This document shows positions 8,971 through 16,917 of a DNA stretch of 64,000 nucleotides, piece by piece (within the stretch, counting starts at the first letter, position 1; the number at the start of each line of letters is the position of its first letter). The stretch comes from Massilia eburnea. Its GTDB lineage: Bacteria > Pseudomonadota > Gammaproteobacteria > Burkholderiales > Burkholderiaceae_D. The position numbers and the translations under genes were made by a program. The stretch spans positions 85,536 through 149,535 of the forward strand of contig NZ_WNKX01000015.1 of NCBI RefSeq assembly GCF_009720745.1, given 5' to 3'. The notes beneath the pieces were generated by a model, which did no database searches, was not told the DNA's origin, and saw only the letters and a list, made by a program, of their open reading frames with translations.

Positions 8971-9365
8971 TGTCTAAACGCCTTGCCTCATGCACCTGCG
9001 GCCAGCTAACGGCCGAAGTGAGTGGCGATCCGGTCAGGATTTCGATATGCCATTGCCTGGAGTGCCAGCGCCGCACCGGCAGTGTCTTTGGCGTCCAGGC
9101 GCGTTTCCCGCGCGAGAACGTCGCTATTTCAGGAAATTCGACTGAGTTTGTCCGTGTCGGCGATTCGGGCGGGCAGGCGAAATTCCACTTTTGTCCGGTT
9201 TGCGGCGCTACCGTTTTTTATGAAATCGGCGGGCACGAAGCATTCGTCGGCGTTCCGGTCGGGGCTTTTGCTGATCCAGGCTTCCCCGCGCCTCGTGTTT
9301 CGGTATACGAAGAACGGATGCACGCATGGGTTGCGCCGCCACCAGGCGCGGAGCGCATCCCTTAG
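8970..9365 (+). CDS. GFA family protein (CENP-V/Mss4-like zinc fold)
   Basis: A 131-residue protein with the cysteine pattern of the glutathione-dependent formaldehyde-activating (GFA) family: CTCGQL near the start, CHCLECQRRTG in the middle and CPVCGATVFYEIGG later. These cysteines bind zinc in the Mss4-like fold. Most members have unknown substrates, and formaldehyde activation should not be assumed. The start is ATG 8970, overlapping the previous stop, with a strong AGGAAGGAG at 8952-8960. It ends six bases from the stop of the convergent regulator gene. Confidence 0.85.
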   Translation: MSKRLASCTCGQLTAEVSGDPVRISICHCLECQRRTGSVFGVQARFPRENVAISGNSTEFVRVGDSGGQAKFHFCPVCGATVFYEIGGHEAFVGVPVGAFADPGFPAPRVSVYEERMHAWVAPPPGAERIP

Positions 9366-9371
9366 GCGCAA

Positions 9372-9962
9372 TTAACGGTGGATCACCACCAGCAGCGCCT
9401 TGGCTTCGGTTTTGCCGGTATTGCGGATGGCATGATGCAGGTCGGCAGCGTAGCGCGCGGTGCCGCCCAGCTTGATCTTTTTCTTGTTGTTTCCGACTTC
9501 CAGTTCCATCGATCCATGCAGGATCGTCAGGTGTTCGGTCGTGCCGGGATCGTGCGGTTGCGATACCAGTTCACCGCCCGCCGCCAGTGTCAATTCGTAC
9601 CATTCATATTTACCCGCCAGTTCCATCGGGCCCAGGATGCGCAGGATGTAACCGGCGTGGGCGCCGGGCAGGGTAGGGGTTTCGTGCGCATCAACCAATT
9701 TGATGGTTTCGACATCCTTTTCGACGTCGGCCAGCAATTCGCCGATTTGTACGCCCAGGGCGTTGGCCAGGCGCCAGGTGATGGCGATGGTCGGATTGGC
9801 TTTTTCGCGCTCAATCTGCGATAGCATGGACTTGGAGACGCCCGCGATACGGGACAGGTCTTCCAGCGTAAGGCCGCGCGCCAGGCGCAGTCGTTGCAGG
9901 GCGGCGCCGACTTCCGGCGGGGCATTGGTTGAAATGTTCGGCTTCACGCTTGCAGAGTTCAA
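9372..9962 (-). CDS. XRE-family regulator with C-terminal cupin domain
   Basis: A 196-residue transcription regulator. The helix-turn-helix lies at about 18-72 (LEDLSRIAGVSKSMLSQIER is its core) and a cupin_2 sensor barrel at about 115-195. Relatives of this architecture commonly repress neighbouring amino-acid or amine catabolic genes and bind the inducer in the cupin. Divergence from kbl-tdh-sdaA suggests control of threonine/serine breakdown, which is inference. The open frame begins with a TTG at 9960-9962 and no clear Shine-Dalgarno; no ATG is available before the HTH, so the start is uncertain. Palindromic sites in the divergent promoter are good candidates for its operators. Confidence 0.87.
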   Translation of the reverse strand: MNSASVKPNISTNAPPEVGAALQRLRLARGLTLEDLSRIAGVSKSMLSQIEREKANPTIAITWRLANALGVQIGELLADVEKDVETIKLVDAHETPTLPGAHAGYILRILGPMELAGKYEWYELTLAAGGELVSQPHDPGTTEHLTILHGSMELEVGNNKKKIKLGGTARYAADLHHAIRNTGKTEAKALLVVIHR

Positions 9963-10012
9963 TATTGTAAAGTACGATCCCGTATATCGAATTCACGTTC
10001 AATATAGTGAAT
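9957..10012. promoter_or_regulatory. Candidate operator pair between XRE-cupin gene and kbl
   Basis: Two related sequences, GTTCAATATTGTAAA (9957-9971) and GTTCAATATAGTGAA (9997-10011), match at 13 of 15 positions and are spaced exactly 40 bp. The second is a near-perfect palindrome (TTCA-N6-TGAA) nested in a larger inverted repeat, ATTCAC (9991-9996) with GTGAAT (10007-10012). A further partial ATAGTGAA follows at 10023-10030. Position between divergent genes suggests binding by the XRE-cupin protein. Confidence 0.55.
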
Positions 10013-10061
10013 TTCAGTCGGAATAGTGAAATAAGAGTAAACTTTACATCAGAGGACGACC

Positions 10062-11264
10062 ATGAGCCAAGCGACGAATGCTTTTTACACCGGCCTGCAA
10101 CAAAACCTGGAAAAGCTGCGCAATGATGGCCTGTACAAGCCAGAACGCGTAATTGCTTCCCGCCAGGGCAGCGAGGTGCAATCGGAAGACGGTCGTACCC
10201 TGATCAATATGTGCGCCAACAACTACCTGGGCCTGTCGGGCCAGGAATGGGTGGCGCAGGCCGCCATCGACGCAACCGAGAAGTACGGTTATGGCCTGTC
10301 CTCGGTGCGCTTCATTTGCGGCACCCAGACCGTGCACAAGCAGCTGGAGAAGGCGATCTCCGAGTTCCTGGGCACGGAAGACACCATCCTGTACGCAGCG
10401 GCATTCGATGCCAACGGGGGCGTATTTGAGCCTTTGTTCGACGAGAACGACGCCATCATTTCCGATGCGCTGAACCATGCCTCCATCATCGACGGCATCC
10501 GCCTGTGCAAGGCTGCGCGCTTCCGCTACGCGCACAACGATATGGCCGACCTCGAAAAGCAGCTGCAGGCAGCCGCCGACAAGCGCCACAAGGTCATCGT
10601 GACCGACGGCGTGTTCTCGATGGACGGCACCATCGCCCAGCTGGACAAGATCGTTGAGCTGGCCGAAAAATACGGCGCCCTGGTCATGATCGACGAATGC
10701 CACGCATCCGGCTTCATGGGCAAAACTGGCCGCGGCACCCACGAGCACCACAATGTGCTGGGCAAGATCGACATCATTACCGGCACCCTGGGCAAGGCCT
10801 TGGGCGGCGCGATGGGCGGTTTCACTTCGGGCCGCAAGGAAGTGATCGACACCCTGCGCCAGAAGTCGCGTCCATACCTGTTCTCCAACACGCTGGCGCC
10901 AGCCATCGCCGGCGCTTCGCTGGAAGTGCTGAAGCGTCTGTCCGCCTCGACCGAACTGCGCGACCGCCTGCACGAGAACACCGCTTACTTCCGCAAGGAG
11001 ATCGAACGCATCGGCTTCACCATCAAGCCAGGCACCCACCCGGTCGTGCCAGTGATGCTGTTCGAAGCACCGGTTGCGCAGAAGTTCGCTGCCCGCATGT
11101 ATGAACTGGGCGTGCTGCTGTCCGGCTTCTTCTACCCGGTGGTGCCGATGGGCCAGGCGCGCGTGCGCGTGCAGCTGTCCGCCGCCCATACCCGCGAGCA
11201 GCTGGACAAGGTCCTCGCTGCTTTCGAACAAGCCGGCAAAGAGCTGGGCATCATCAAGAACTAA
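10062..11264 (+). CDS. kbl: Glycine C-acetyltransferase (2-amino-3-ketobutyrate CoA ligase)
   Basis: PLP enzyme of 400 residues that splits 2-amino-3-ketobutyrate with CoA into glycine and acetyl-CoA, the second step of threonine catabolism. Fold-type I alpha-oxoamine synthase features are complete: the PLP lysine is Lys245 in the TLGKALGGAMGG motif, and the DECHASGFMG segment carries the PLP-binding Asp/His. Length equals that of the E. coli enzyme plus two residues. A Shine-Dalgarno (AGAGGA, 10050-10055) precedes the ATG. It heads a catabolic operon with the dehydrogenase that makes its substrate 32 bp downstream. Confidence 0.97.
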   Translation: MSQATNAFYTGLQQNLEKLRNDGLYKPERVIASRQGSEVQSEDGRTLINMCANNYLGLSGQEWVAQAAIDATEKYGYGLSSVRFICGTQTVHKQLEKAISEFLGTEDTILYAAAFDANGGVFEPLFDENDAIISDALNHASIIDGIRLCKAARFRYAHNDMADLEKQLQAAADKRHKVIVTDGVFSMDGTIAQLDKIVELAEKYGALVMIDECHASGFMGKTGRGTHEHHNVLGKIDIITGTLGKALGGAMGGFTSGRKEVIDTLRQKSRPYLFSNTLAPAIAGASLEVLKRLSASTELRDRLHENTAYFRKEIERIGFTIKPGTHPVVPVMLFEAPVAQKFAARMYELGVLLSGFFYPVVPMGQARVRVQLSAAHTREQLDKVLAAFEQAGKELGIIKN

Positions 11265-11296
11265 TCAGGAACTCATCAGGAAAATAGGTAAGAACC

Positions 11297-12259
11297 ATGG
11301 AACGTATCCTCGTCATCGGCGCCAACGGCCAAATCGGCAGTGAACTGGTGGAAGCGCTGGCCAAGCAGCACGGCGCACAAAACGTCATCGCCACCGACAT
11401 CAGCCCGGTCAACAAGTACAGCGCTGCCCGTTACCAGGTGCTGAACGTGATGGACAAGGCAGCCCTGGAACAGCTGGTGGCTGCCGAAGGCATCACCCAG
11501 GTGTACCAGCTGGCCGCCATGCTGTCCGCCACTGGCGAAGCGGCGCCGCTGAAGGCCTGGGACCTGAATATGGACGGCCTGCTCAATATCCTGGAAGTGG
11601 CGCGCGAGCGCGGCGAGCAGGGCAAGCCGCTGCGCATCTTCTGGCCATCGTCGATCGCGGCATTCGGCCCGAACACGCCGGCCGAGAATACGCCGCAGTA
11701 CACCGTGATGGACCCGACCACGATCTACGGCATCTCCAAGCTGGCCGGTGAACGCCTGTGCGAATATTACTTCCTGAAATACGGCGTGGACGTTCGTTCG
11801 ATTCGCTACCCTGGCATCATCAGCTTCAAGTCGCCTCCAGGCGGCGGCACCACCGACTATGCGATCGCGATTTTCCACGCTGCGCTGCGCGGTGAACGCT
11901 ACGATTGCTTCCTCGGCCCGAAGACTACTCTGCCGATGATCTACATGCCCGACGCGATTCGCGCAACCATTGAATTGATGGACGCTCCAGCTTCACAAAT
12001 CAAGATTCGTTCGTCGTACAATGTCGCCGGCGTTTCCTTCAACCCGGAAGAACTGGCGGCAGCGATTACCCGCGCTCTGCCTGACTTCAAGATCGCCTAC
12101 ACTCCGGACAGCCGCCAGGCCATCGCCGACAGCTGGCCGCGCAGCCTGGACGATTCCAAGGCCACCGCGGACTGGAACTGGAAAGCGAAGATCGGCGTGG
12201 AAGAGATGGTGAAGGACATGCTGGCAAATATCGACGTGAGCCTCAGCGAGGCCGCATAA
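11297..12259 (+). CDS. tdh: L-threonine 3-dehydrogenase, short-chain (epimerase-like) type
   Basis: A 320-residue NAD-dependent extended SDR enzyme. The Rossmann motif is GANGQIG at the N-terminus, the catalytic Ser lies in WPSSIAAFGP, and the Tyr-Lys pair is in TIYGISKLAGE. This pattern matches SDR-type threonine dehydrogenases, which oxidise L-threonine to 2-amino-3-ketobutyrate. They are unrelated to the zinc-dependent E. coli Tdh. Placement directly after kbl strongly supports the assignment, since Kbl consumes the unstable product. The gene symbol denotes function, not homology to E. coli tdh. Confidence 0.92.
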   Translation: MERILVIGANGQIGSELVEALAKQHGAQNVIATDISPVNKYSAARYQVLNVMDKAALEQLVAAEGITQVYQLAAMLSATGEAAPLKAWDLNMDGLLNILEVARERGEQGKPLRIFWPSSIAAFGPNTPAENTPQYTVMDPTTIYGISKLAGERLCEYYFLKYGVDVRSIRYPGIISFKSPPGGGTTDYAIAIFHAALRGERYDCFLGPKTTLPMIYMPDAIRATIELMDAPASQIKIRSSYNVAGVSFNPEELAAAITRALPDFKIAYTPDSRQAIADSWPRSLDDSKATADWNWKAKIGVEEMVKDMLANIDVSLSEAA

Positions 12260-12284
12260 ACAGAGACAAGAGAGACAAGCAACA

Positions 12285-13664
12285 ATGGACATGAGTGTTT
12301 TCGACTTATTCAAGATTGGCATCGGCCCATCGAGTTCGCATACGGTGGGACCAATGGTGGCGGCGCGCCGCTTCCTGGTCGAAAACAGTCCATTGGACGA
12401 TGTCACCGCTGTGACTGCCGAGCTGTTCGGGTCGCTGGCCCTGACCGGCGTTGGCCACGGCACTGACAAGGCTGTGCTGCTTGGCCTGATGGGCGAGACG
12501 CCGCAAGGCGTCGATCCTGACGCGGTGGACGATATGCTCGCTGCCGCCGATGTGGACGGCGAGTTGAGCCTCCTGGGCCAGAAGACTGTCCCATTCACCC
12601 GCAAGGAACACCTGGTGTTCCATATGTCCGAGAACCTGCCGGAGCACCCGAACGGCATGCGCTTCACACTGAAGCGTACGGACGGCAGTTCGGTCACCAA
12701 GATTTATTACTCCATCGGCGGCGGTTTCATTCGCGCCGAAGGCGAGACGGCAAGTACCGATGGCAAGCCTGCGAAGCGCCTGCCGTACCACTTCAATACG
12801 ATGGCTGAACTGCTGGGGCATGGCGTCAGCAGCGGCAAGACGATACCGCAAATGCTGCGCGCAAACGAACTGGCGCGCATCAGCGAGGCTGAGCTGAATG
12901 AAGGGATGGACCGTATCTGGCACGTCATGCGCGATTGCATCCAGCATGGCCTGGAAACCAAGGGCCAACTGCCGGGCGGCCTGAATGTGAAGCGCCGCGC
13001 AGCCGACCTGTGGCGCCAGGCGCAGTCGGGTGACCGTGCCAACCAGCTGCCGCATGATGCGCTGAATGGCGTGAGTCTGTATGCGATGGCCGTCAATGAA
13101 GAGAATGCGGCAGGCGGACGTGTTGTAACGGCGCCTACAAATGGTGCTGCCGGCATCATTCCCGCTGTGCTGAAATATTATGCGGAAGACTGTAAACCGG
13201 TCGACCCTGTGGCCGGCGTCCGCAACTTCCTGCTGACTGCAGCGGGCATCGGGATGCTGTGCAAACGCAATGCGTCGATTTCCGGCGCCGAAGTTGGCTG
13301 CCAGGGCGAGGTCGGCGTGGCCTGTGCGATGGCTGCTGCCGGTTTGGTGGCTGCGCTGGGCGGTACCAATGCCCAGATCGAAAATGCTGCGGAGATCGGG
13401 ATTGAGCATCACCTGGGCATGACCTGTGATCCGATCGGTGGTCTGGTGCAGATTCCTTGTATCGAACGCAATGGCATGGGTGCGGTCAAGGCGATTACCG
13501 CCGCTTCGCTGGCCATGAAGGGCGACGGGACGCACTTTGTGACGCTCGATAATGTGATTGAGACGATGCGGCAGACTGGCGCGGACATGCAGGCGAAGTA
13601 TAAGGAGACTTCGCTGGGTGGCTTGGCGATCCATGTGGTCTCCGTGAATCACGCTGCCTGCTAA
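12285..13664 (+). CDS. sdaA: L-serine ammonia-lyase, iron-sulfur type
   Basis: A 459-residue single-chain L-serine dehydratase converting serine to pyruvate and ammonia with a [4Fe-4S] cluster. The N-terminal beta domain carries the family start SVFDLFKIGIGPSSSHTVGP. The cluster cysteines are Cys326, Cys339 and Cys347, in LCKRNAS, VGCQGE and ACAMAAAG. The protein ends exactly in Cys459, as in the structurally studied Legionella enzyme where the C-terminal cysteine occupies the fourth iron site and auto-inhibits. It lies 25 bp after tdh and completes a threonine-glycine/serine-pyruvate route. Its TAA stop is formed by the first bases of a hairpin repeat. Confidence 0.95.
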   Translation: MDMSVFDLFKIGIGPSSSHTVGPMVAARRFLVENSPLDDVTAVTAELFGSLALTGVGHGTDKAVLLGLMGETPQGVDPDAVDDMLAAADVDGELSLLGQKTVPFTRKEHLVFHMSENLPEHPNGMRFTLKRTDGSSVTKIYYSIGGGFIRAEGETASTDGKPAKRLPYHFNTMAELLGHGVSSGKTIPQMLRANELARISEAELNEGMDRIWHVMRDCIQHGLETKGQLPGGLNVKRRAADLWRQAQSGDRANQLPHDALNGVSLYAMAVNEENAAGGRVVTAPTNGAAGIIPAVLKYYAEDCKPVDPVAGVRNFLLTAAGIGMLCKRNASISGAEVGCQGEVGVACAMAAAGLVAALGGTNAQIENAAEIGIEHHLGMTCDPIGGLVQIPCIERNGMGAVKAITAASLAMKGDGTHFVTLDNVIETMRQTGADMQAKYKETSLGGLAIHVVSVNHAAC

Positions 13665-13717
13665 ACCCGGCACCCCAGTGCCTGACCCTGCGGGTCAGGC
13701 AGTGGGTGACCGGTTTT
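13663..13717. repeat. GTCAG-type hairpin repeat after sdaA (copy 1)
   Basis: A 55-bp nearly self-complementary element. The outer ends are AAACCCGG (13663-13670) and CCGGTTTT (13710-13717). Inside them are CACCCCA against TGGGTG and a 10-bp perfect stem TGCCTGACCC (13679-13688)/GGGTCAGGCA (13692-13701) with a TGC loop. Outer ends and core match the longer copies after the RND pump gene and lon. It probably also acts as the sdaA transcription terminator, ending in TTTT. Confidence 0.7.
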
Positions 13718-13745
13718 CAGTAGAAAATTCCAAAAACTAGCTTAA

Positions 13746-13775
13746 TCCACAAAGAAACTCCGGCCAGACTATAAT
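13746..13775 (+). promoter_or_regulatory. thrC promoter
   Basis: A perfect -10 TATAAT at 13770-13775 has a 4/6 -35 (TCCACA, 13746-13751) 18 bp upstream. The expected start site near 13782 gives a leader of about 30 nt before the ATG at 13814, and would make an in-frame start at 13778 impossible on this transcript. Confidence 0.6.
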
Positions 13776-13813
13776 AGATGTCCGTTTTCACCCGCCACCG
13801 GACTTTCTACTCT

Positions 13814-15289
13814 ATGCAATACGTGTCTACCCGGGCCGACGCGTCGGCTGCATCCCACTCCCTCCAGCAATTCTCCGACATCCTTCTCGGTGGACTGGCG
13901 CCAGACGGCGGCCTGTACCTGCCGGTTGAATACCCCCAAGTAAGCGGCGAGGAGCTGAACAAGTGGCGGCACATGTCCTATGCCGACCTGGCAGTAGAAA
14001 TCCTGAAAAAGTTCGCCGGCGACATCCCTGAAGCCGACCTGCGCGCCCTCGCGCATAAAACCTACACCGCCGACGTCTACCGAAACGTGCGCGAAGGCGA
14101 AAAAGCCGCCGACATCACCCCGCTGCGCGTGCTGGACGAGACGGAAGGCAAGCAACTGGTCCTGCAATCGCTGTCCAATGGCCCGACCCTGGCCTTCAAG
14201 GACATGGCGATGCAACTGCTCGGCAACCTGTTCGAATACGCGCTGGCCAAGCAGGACGCCCAACTGAATATCTTCGGCGCCACCTCGGGCGACACCGGCA
14301 GCGCCGCCGAATACGCCATGCGCGGCAAGAAGGGCATCAAGGTATTCATGCTCTCGCCGCACAAGAAAATGAGCGCCTTCCAGACCGCCCAGATGTTCTC
14401 GCTGCAGGATCCGAACATCTTCAACATCGCGGTGGAAGGCGTGTTCGACGATTGCCAGGACATGGTCAAGGCCGTGTCCAACGACCTGGAGTTCAAGGCT
14501 CGCCACAAGATCGGCACCGTCAACTCGATCAACTGGGCGCGCGTGGTGGCGCAGGTTGTATATTACTTCCGCGGCTACCTGGCTGCGACCAGGAACAACG
14601 AACAGAAGGTTTCCTTCACCGTCCCGTCGGGTAATTTTGGCAATATCTGCGCCGGCCATATCGCCCGCCAAATGGGCCTGCCGATCGACAAGCTGATCGT
14701 CGCCACCAACGAAAACGACGTACTGGACGAATTCTTCCGCACAGGCGTCTACCGTGTGCGCAAGTCGGCCGAGACGTACCACACCTCCAGCCCTTCGATG
14801 GACATTTCGAAAGCCTCGAACTTCGAGCGCTTCGTGTTCGACCTGGTGAAAGGCGACGGCAAGCGCGTGCGCGAACTGTTCAAGAAAGTCGAAACCGAAG
14901 GCGGTTTCGACCTCTCGGGCGCGCCAGGCAGCGACGGCGATGAATTCAAGCTGGTGGCCAACTACGGCTTCAAATCCGGCAAATCGACCCACGCCGACCG
15001 CGTACAGACCATTCGCGACGTGGCCGACGATTACGGGATCGTGATCGACACCCACACCGCCGACGGCATCAAGGTCGCCAAGGAATATATGGAGCCGGGC
15101 GTGCCGATGATTGTGCTGGAAACCGCGCTTGCCGCCAAATTCAATGAAACCATCCTGGAAGCGCTGGGGCAGGACGCCGAGCGACCAGCCGGTTTCGAAA
15201 ATATCGAAGCGCTGCCGCAGCGTTTCGAAGTCATGCCGGCCGATGTAAGCAAGATGAAGGCATACATCGCCGCCAACACGGGACTGTAA
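13814..15289 (+). CDS. thrC: Threonine synthase
   Basis: A 491-residue PLP enzyme forming L-threonine from O-phospho-L-homoserine. The family opening MQYVSTR is at the chosen start, which also fits the promoter just upstream; an in-frame start at 13778 would add 12 residues unlike the family. The PLP lysine is Lys129 in LAFKDMAMQ, and the phosphate-binding GATSGDTGSA loop follows. It belongs to the long (type II) threonine synthases of proteobacteria and fungi. The biosynthetic gene sits immediately downstream of a threonine-degrading operon but has its own promoter and is separated by a terminator-like repeat. Confidence 0.95.
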   Translation: MQYVSTRADASAASHSLQQFSDILLGGLAPDGGLYLPVEYPQVSGEELNKWRHMSYADLAVEILKKFAGDIPEADLRALAHKTYTADVYRNVREGEKAADITPLRVLDETEGKQLVLQSLSNGPTLAFKDMAMQLLGNLFEYALAKQDAQLNIFGATSGDTGSAAEYAMRGKKGIKVFMLSPHKKMSAFQTAQMFSLQDPNIFNIAVEGVFDDCQDMVKAVSNDLEFKARHKIGTVNSINWARVVAQVVYYFRGYLAATRNNEQKVSFTVPSGNFGNICAGHIARQMGLPIDKLIVATNENDVLDEFFRTGVYRVRKSAETYHTSSPSMDISKASNFERFVFDLVKGDGKRVRELFKKVETEGGFDLSGAPGSDGDEFKLVANYGFKSGKSTHADRVQTIRDVADDYGIVIDTHTADGIKVAKEYMEPGVPMIVLETALAAKFNETILEALGQDAERPAGFENIEALPQRFEVMPADVSKMKAYIAANTGL

Positions 15290-15292
15290 AAC

Positions 15293-16495
15293 ATGGCCAT
15301 GCTCGCCGTTCGCGAAGCACTTGATTTCCTGCTCTCCGCCGCCCGCCCTGTAGCGGAGGTCGAGAATATCCCAACCCTGGAAGCCAATGGGCGAGTGCTT
15401 GCGCGGGCCGTCGTATCGGGCATGAATGTGCCCGGCCACGACAATACGCAGATGGACGGTTACGCAGTACGTGCGGCCGATTGCGCGAGCGGCGAAGCCA
15501 CGCTGACAGTGTCGCAGCGCATCCCTGCCGGACATGTCGGCAGTCCTTTGCTGCCCGGTTGCGCCGCGCGCATCTTTACCGGCGCCTTGATTCCGGAAGG
15601 GGCAGACGCCGTCGTCATGCAGGAACAGTGCGAAGCTAGCGACGGACTGGTCACCGTCAGGCACGCCCCGAAAGTGGGCGAATGGATCCGCCGCACCGGC
15701 GAAGATATCAGCGTCGGCAGCGTGATCCTGGCGGCGGGCACCCGCCTGCGCAGCCAGGAATTGGGCCTGGCCGCTTCCATCGGCATGGCGGAACTGGCTG
15801 TGCGGCGCAAGCTGCGCGTCGCCGTATTCTTCACCGGCGACGAACTGGCGATGCCGGGCGAGCCGCTGGCGGCGGGCGCCATCTACAATTCCAACCGCTT
15901 CACGCTGCGCGCCTTGCTGGAAAACCTGGGTTGCGAAGTACGCGACTTCGGCATCGTGCCGGATTCGCTTGAGGCGACGCGCAAAGTGCTGCGCCAGGCG
16001 GCCGACGGCAATGACCTGATCATCACTTCCGGCGGCGTTTCCGTCGGCGAGGAAGATCACATCAAGCCTGCCGTCGAGGCTGAAGGCAAGCTGAACATGT
16101 GGCAGATCGCGGTCAAGCCGGGCAAGCCGCTGGCGTTTGGCGAAGTAGGGCAGGCCTTCTTCCTTGGGCTGCCGGGCAATCCCGTGTCGAGCTTCGTTAC
16201 TTTCCTGCTGTTCGTGCGGCCTTTCCTCCTGCGCCTGCAGGGCGCTGAAGCGCCTGCCCGCCCGCGCGGCATGCTGGTGCGCGCGGACTTTGCGTGGCCA
16301 AAAGCCGACCGCCGTAACGAATTCCTGCGCGTCAGACTGAATGCCAGGGATGGGCTGGATCTGTTCCCGAACCAGGGTTCAGGCGTGCTGACTTCGACAG
16401 TGTGGGGCGACGGCCTGCTCGACAATCCTCCCGGCAACCCGATTGCGCCGGGCGACCTGGTGCGCTTCATCCCCTTCAGTGAATTGATGTATTGA
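15293..16495 (+). CDS. moeA: Molybdopterin molybdenumtransferase
   Basis: A 400-residue enzyme that inserts molybdate into adenylylated molybdopterin to make molybdenum cofactor. N-terminal signature around NVPGHDNTQMDGYAVRAAD, the MoCF_biosynth domain with TSGGVSVGEEDH, and the C-terminal beta-barrel (about 330-400) are all present. Its ATG lies three bases after the thrC stop, so it is probably translated from the thrC message. moaD follows after one base. Pairing of moeA with moaD is common in betaproteobacteria. Confidence 0.95.
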   Translation: MAMLAVREALDFLLSAARPVAEVENIPTLEANGRVLARAVVSGMNVPGHDNTQMDGYAVRAADCASGEATLTVSQRIPAGHVGSPLLPGCAARIFTGALIPEGADAVVMQEQCEASDGLVTVRHAPKVGEWIRRTGEDISVGSVILAAGTRLRSQELGLAASIGMAELAVRRKLRVAVFFTGDELAMPGEPLAAGAIYNSNRFTLRALLENLGCEVRDFGIVPDSLEATRKVLRQAADGNDLIITSGGVSVGEEDHIKPAVEAEGKLNMWQIAVKPGKPLAFGEVGQAFFLGLPGNPVSSFVTFLLFVRPFLLRLQGAEAPARPRGMLVRADFAWPKADRRNEFLRVRLNARDGLDLFPNQGSGVLTSTVWGDGLLDNPPGNPIAPGDLVRFIPFSELMY

Positions 16496-16496
16496 T

Positions 16497-16751
16497 ATGC
16501 TGATTAATCTTAAATATTTTGCCAGCGTGCGCGAATCCCTGGGCGGCGGCGAACAAGCCGCGCTGCCAGCCGGCGTGGAGACCGTCGGCCAGGTGCGCGC
16601 CTGGCTGCAGTCGCGCGGCGAGCCGTGGGCCAGCACCCTGGCGCAAGGGCGCGCTTTGCGCATGGCCTGCAACCAGCGCATGTGCGATGCTTCGGCGCCG
16701 GTTGCTGACGGCGATGAAATTGCCTTTTTCCCACCTGTGACAGGCGGTTAA
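16497..16751 (+). CDS. moaD: Molybdopterin synthase small subunit
   Basis: An 84-residue ubiquitin-like sulfur carrier that donates sulfur to precursor Z as part of MoaD-MoaE. It starts with the beta-grasp strand MLINLKYFASVRE and ends in the essential Gly-Gly (PPVTGG), where the thiocarboxylate forms. It begins one base after the moeA stop. The large subunit moaE is not in the window. Confidence 0.93.
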   Translation: MLINLKYFASVRESLGGGEQAALPAGVETVGQVRAWLQSRGEPWASTLAQGRALRMACNQRMCDASAPVADGDEIAFFPPVTGG

Positions 16752-16789
16752 GCTTCTGCGGTGCGCGCGCAACATACTGTTGTGTTATG

Positions 16790-16817
16790 TTGACCACGCG
16801 CATCATCACGTTATACT
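16790..16817 (+). promoter_or_regulatory. Promoter of the binding-protein/EAL gene pair
   Basis: TTGACC (16790-16795) and TATACT (16812-16817) are separated by 16 bp, about 100 bp before the binding-protein ATG, in the 166-bp gap after moaD. Confidence 0.5.
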
Positions 16818-16917
16818 TGAATACATGCGGCCCCAAACCTGCGCCGCATGCTTCCCTCACTGATCCCTCGTCGCCTCTTCCCTGCGGCTTATACCCTTCC
16901 TCGCAAGGAGAGTCGCA

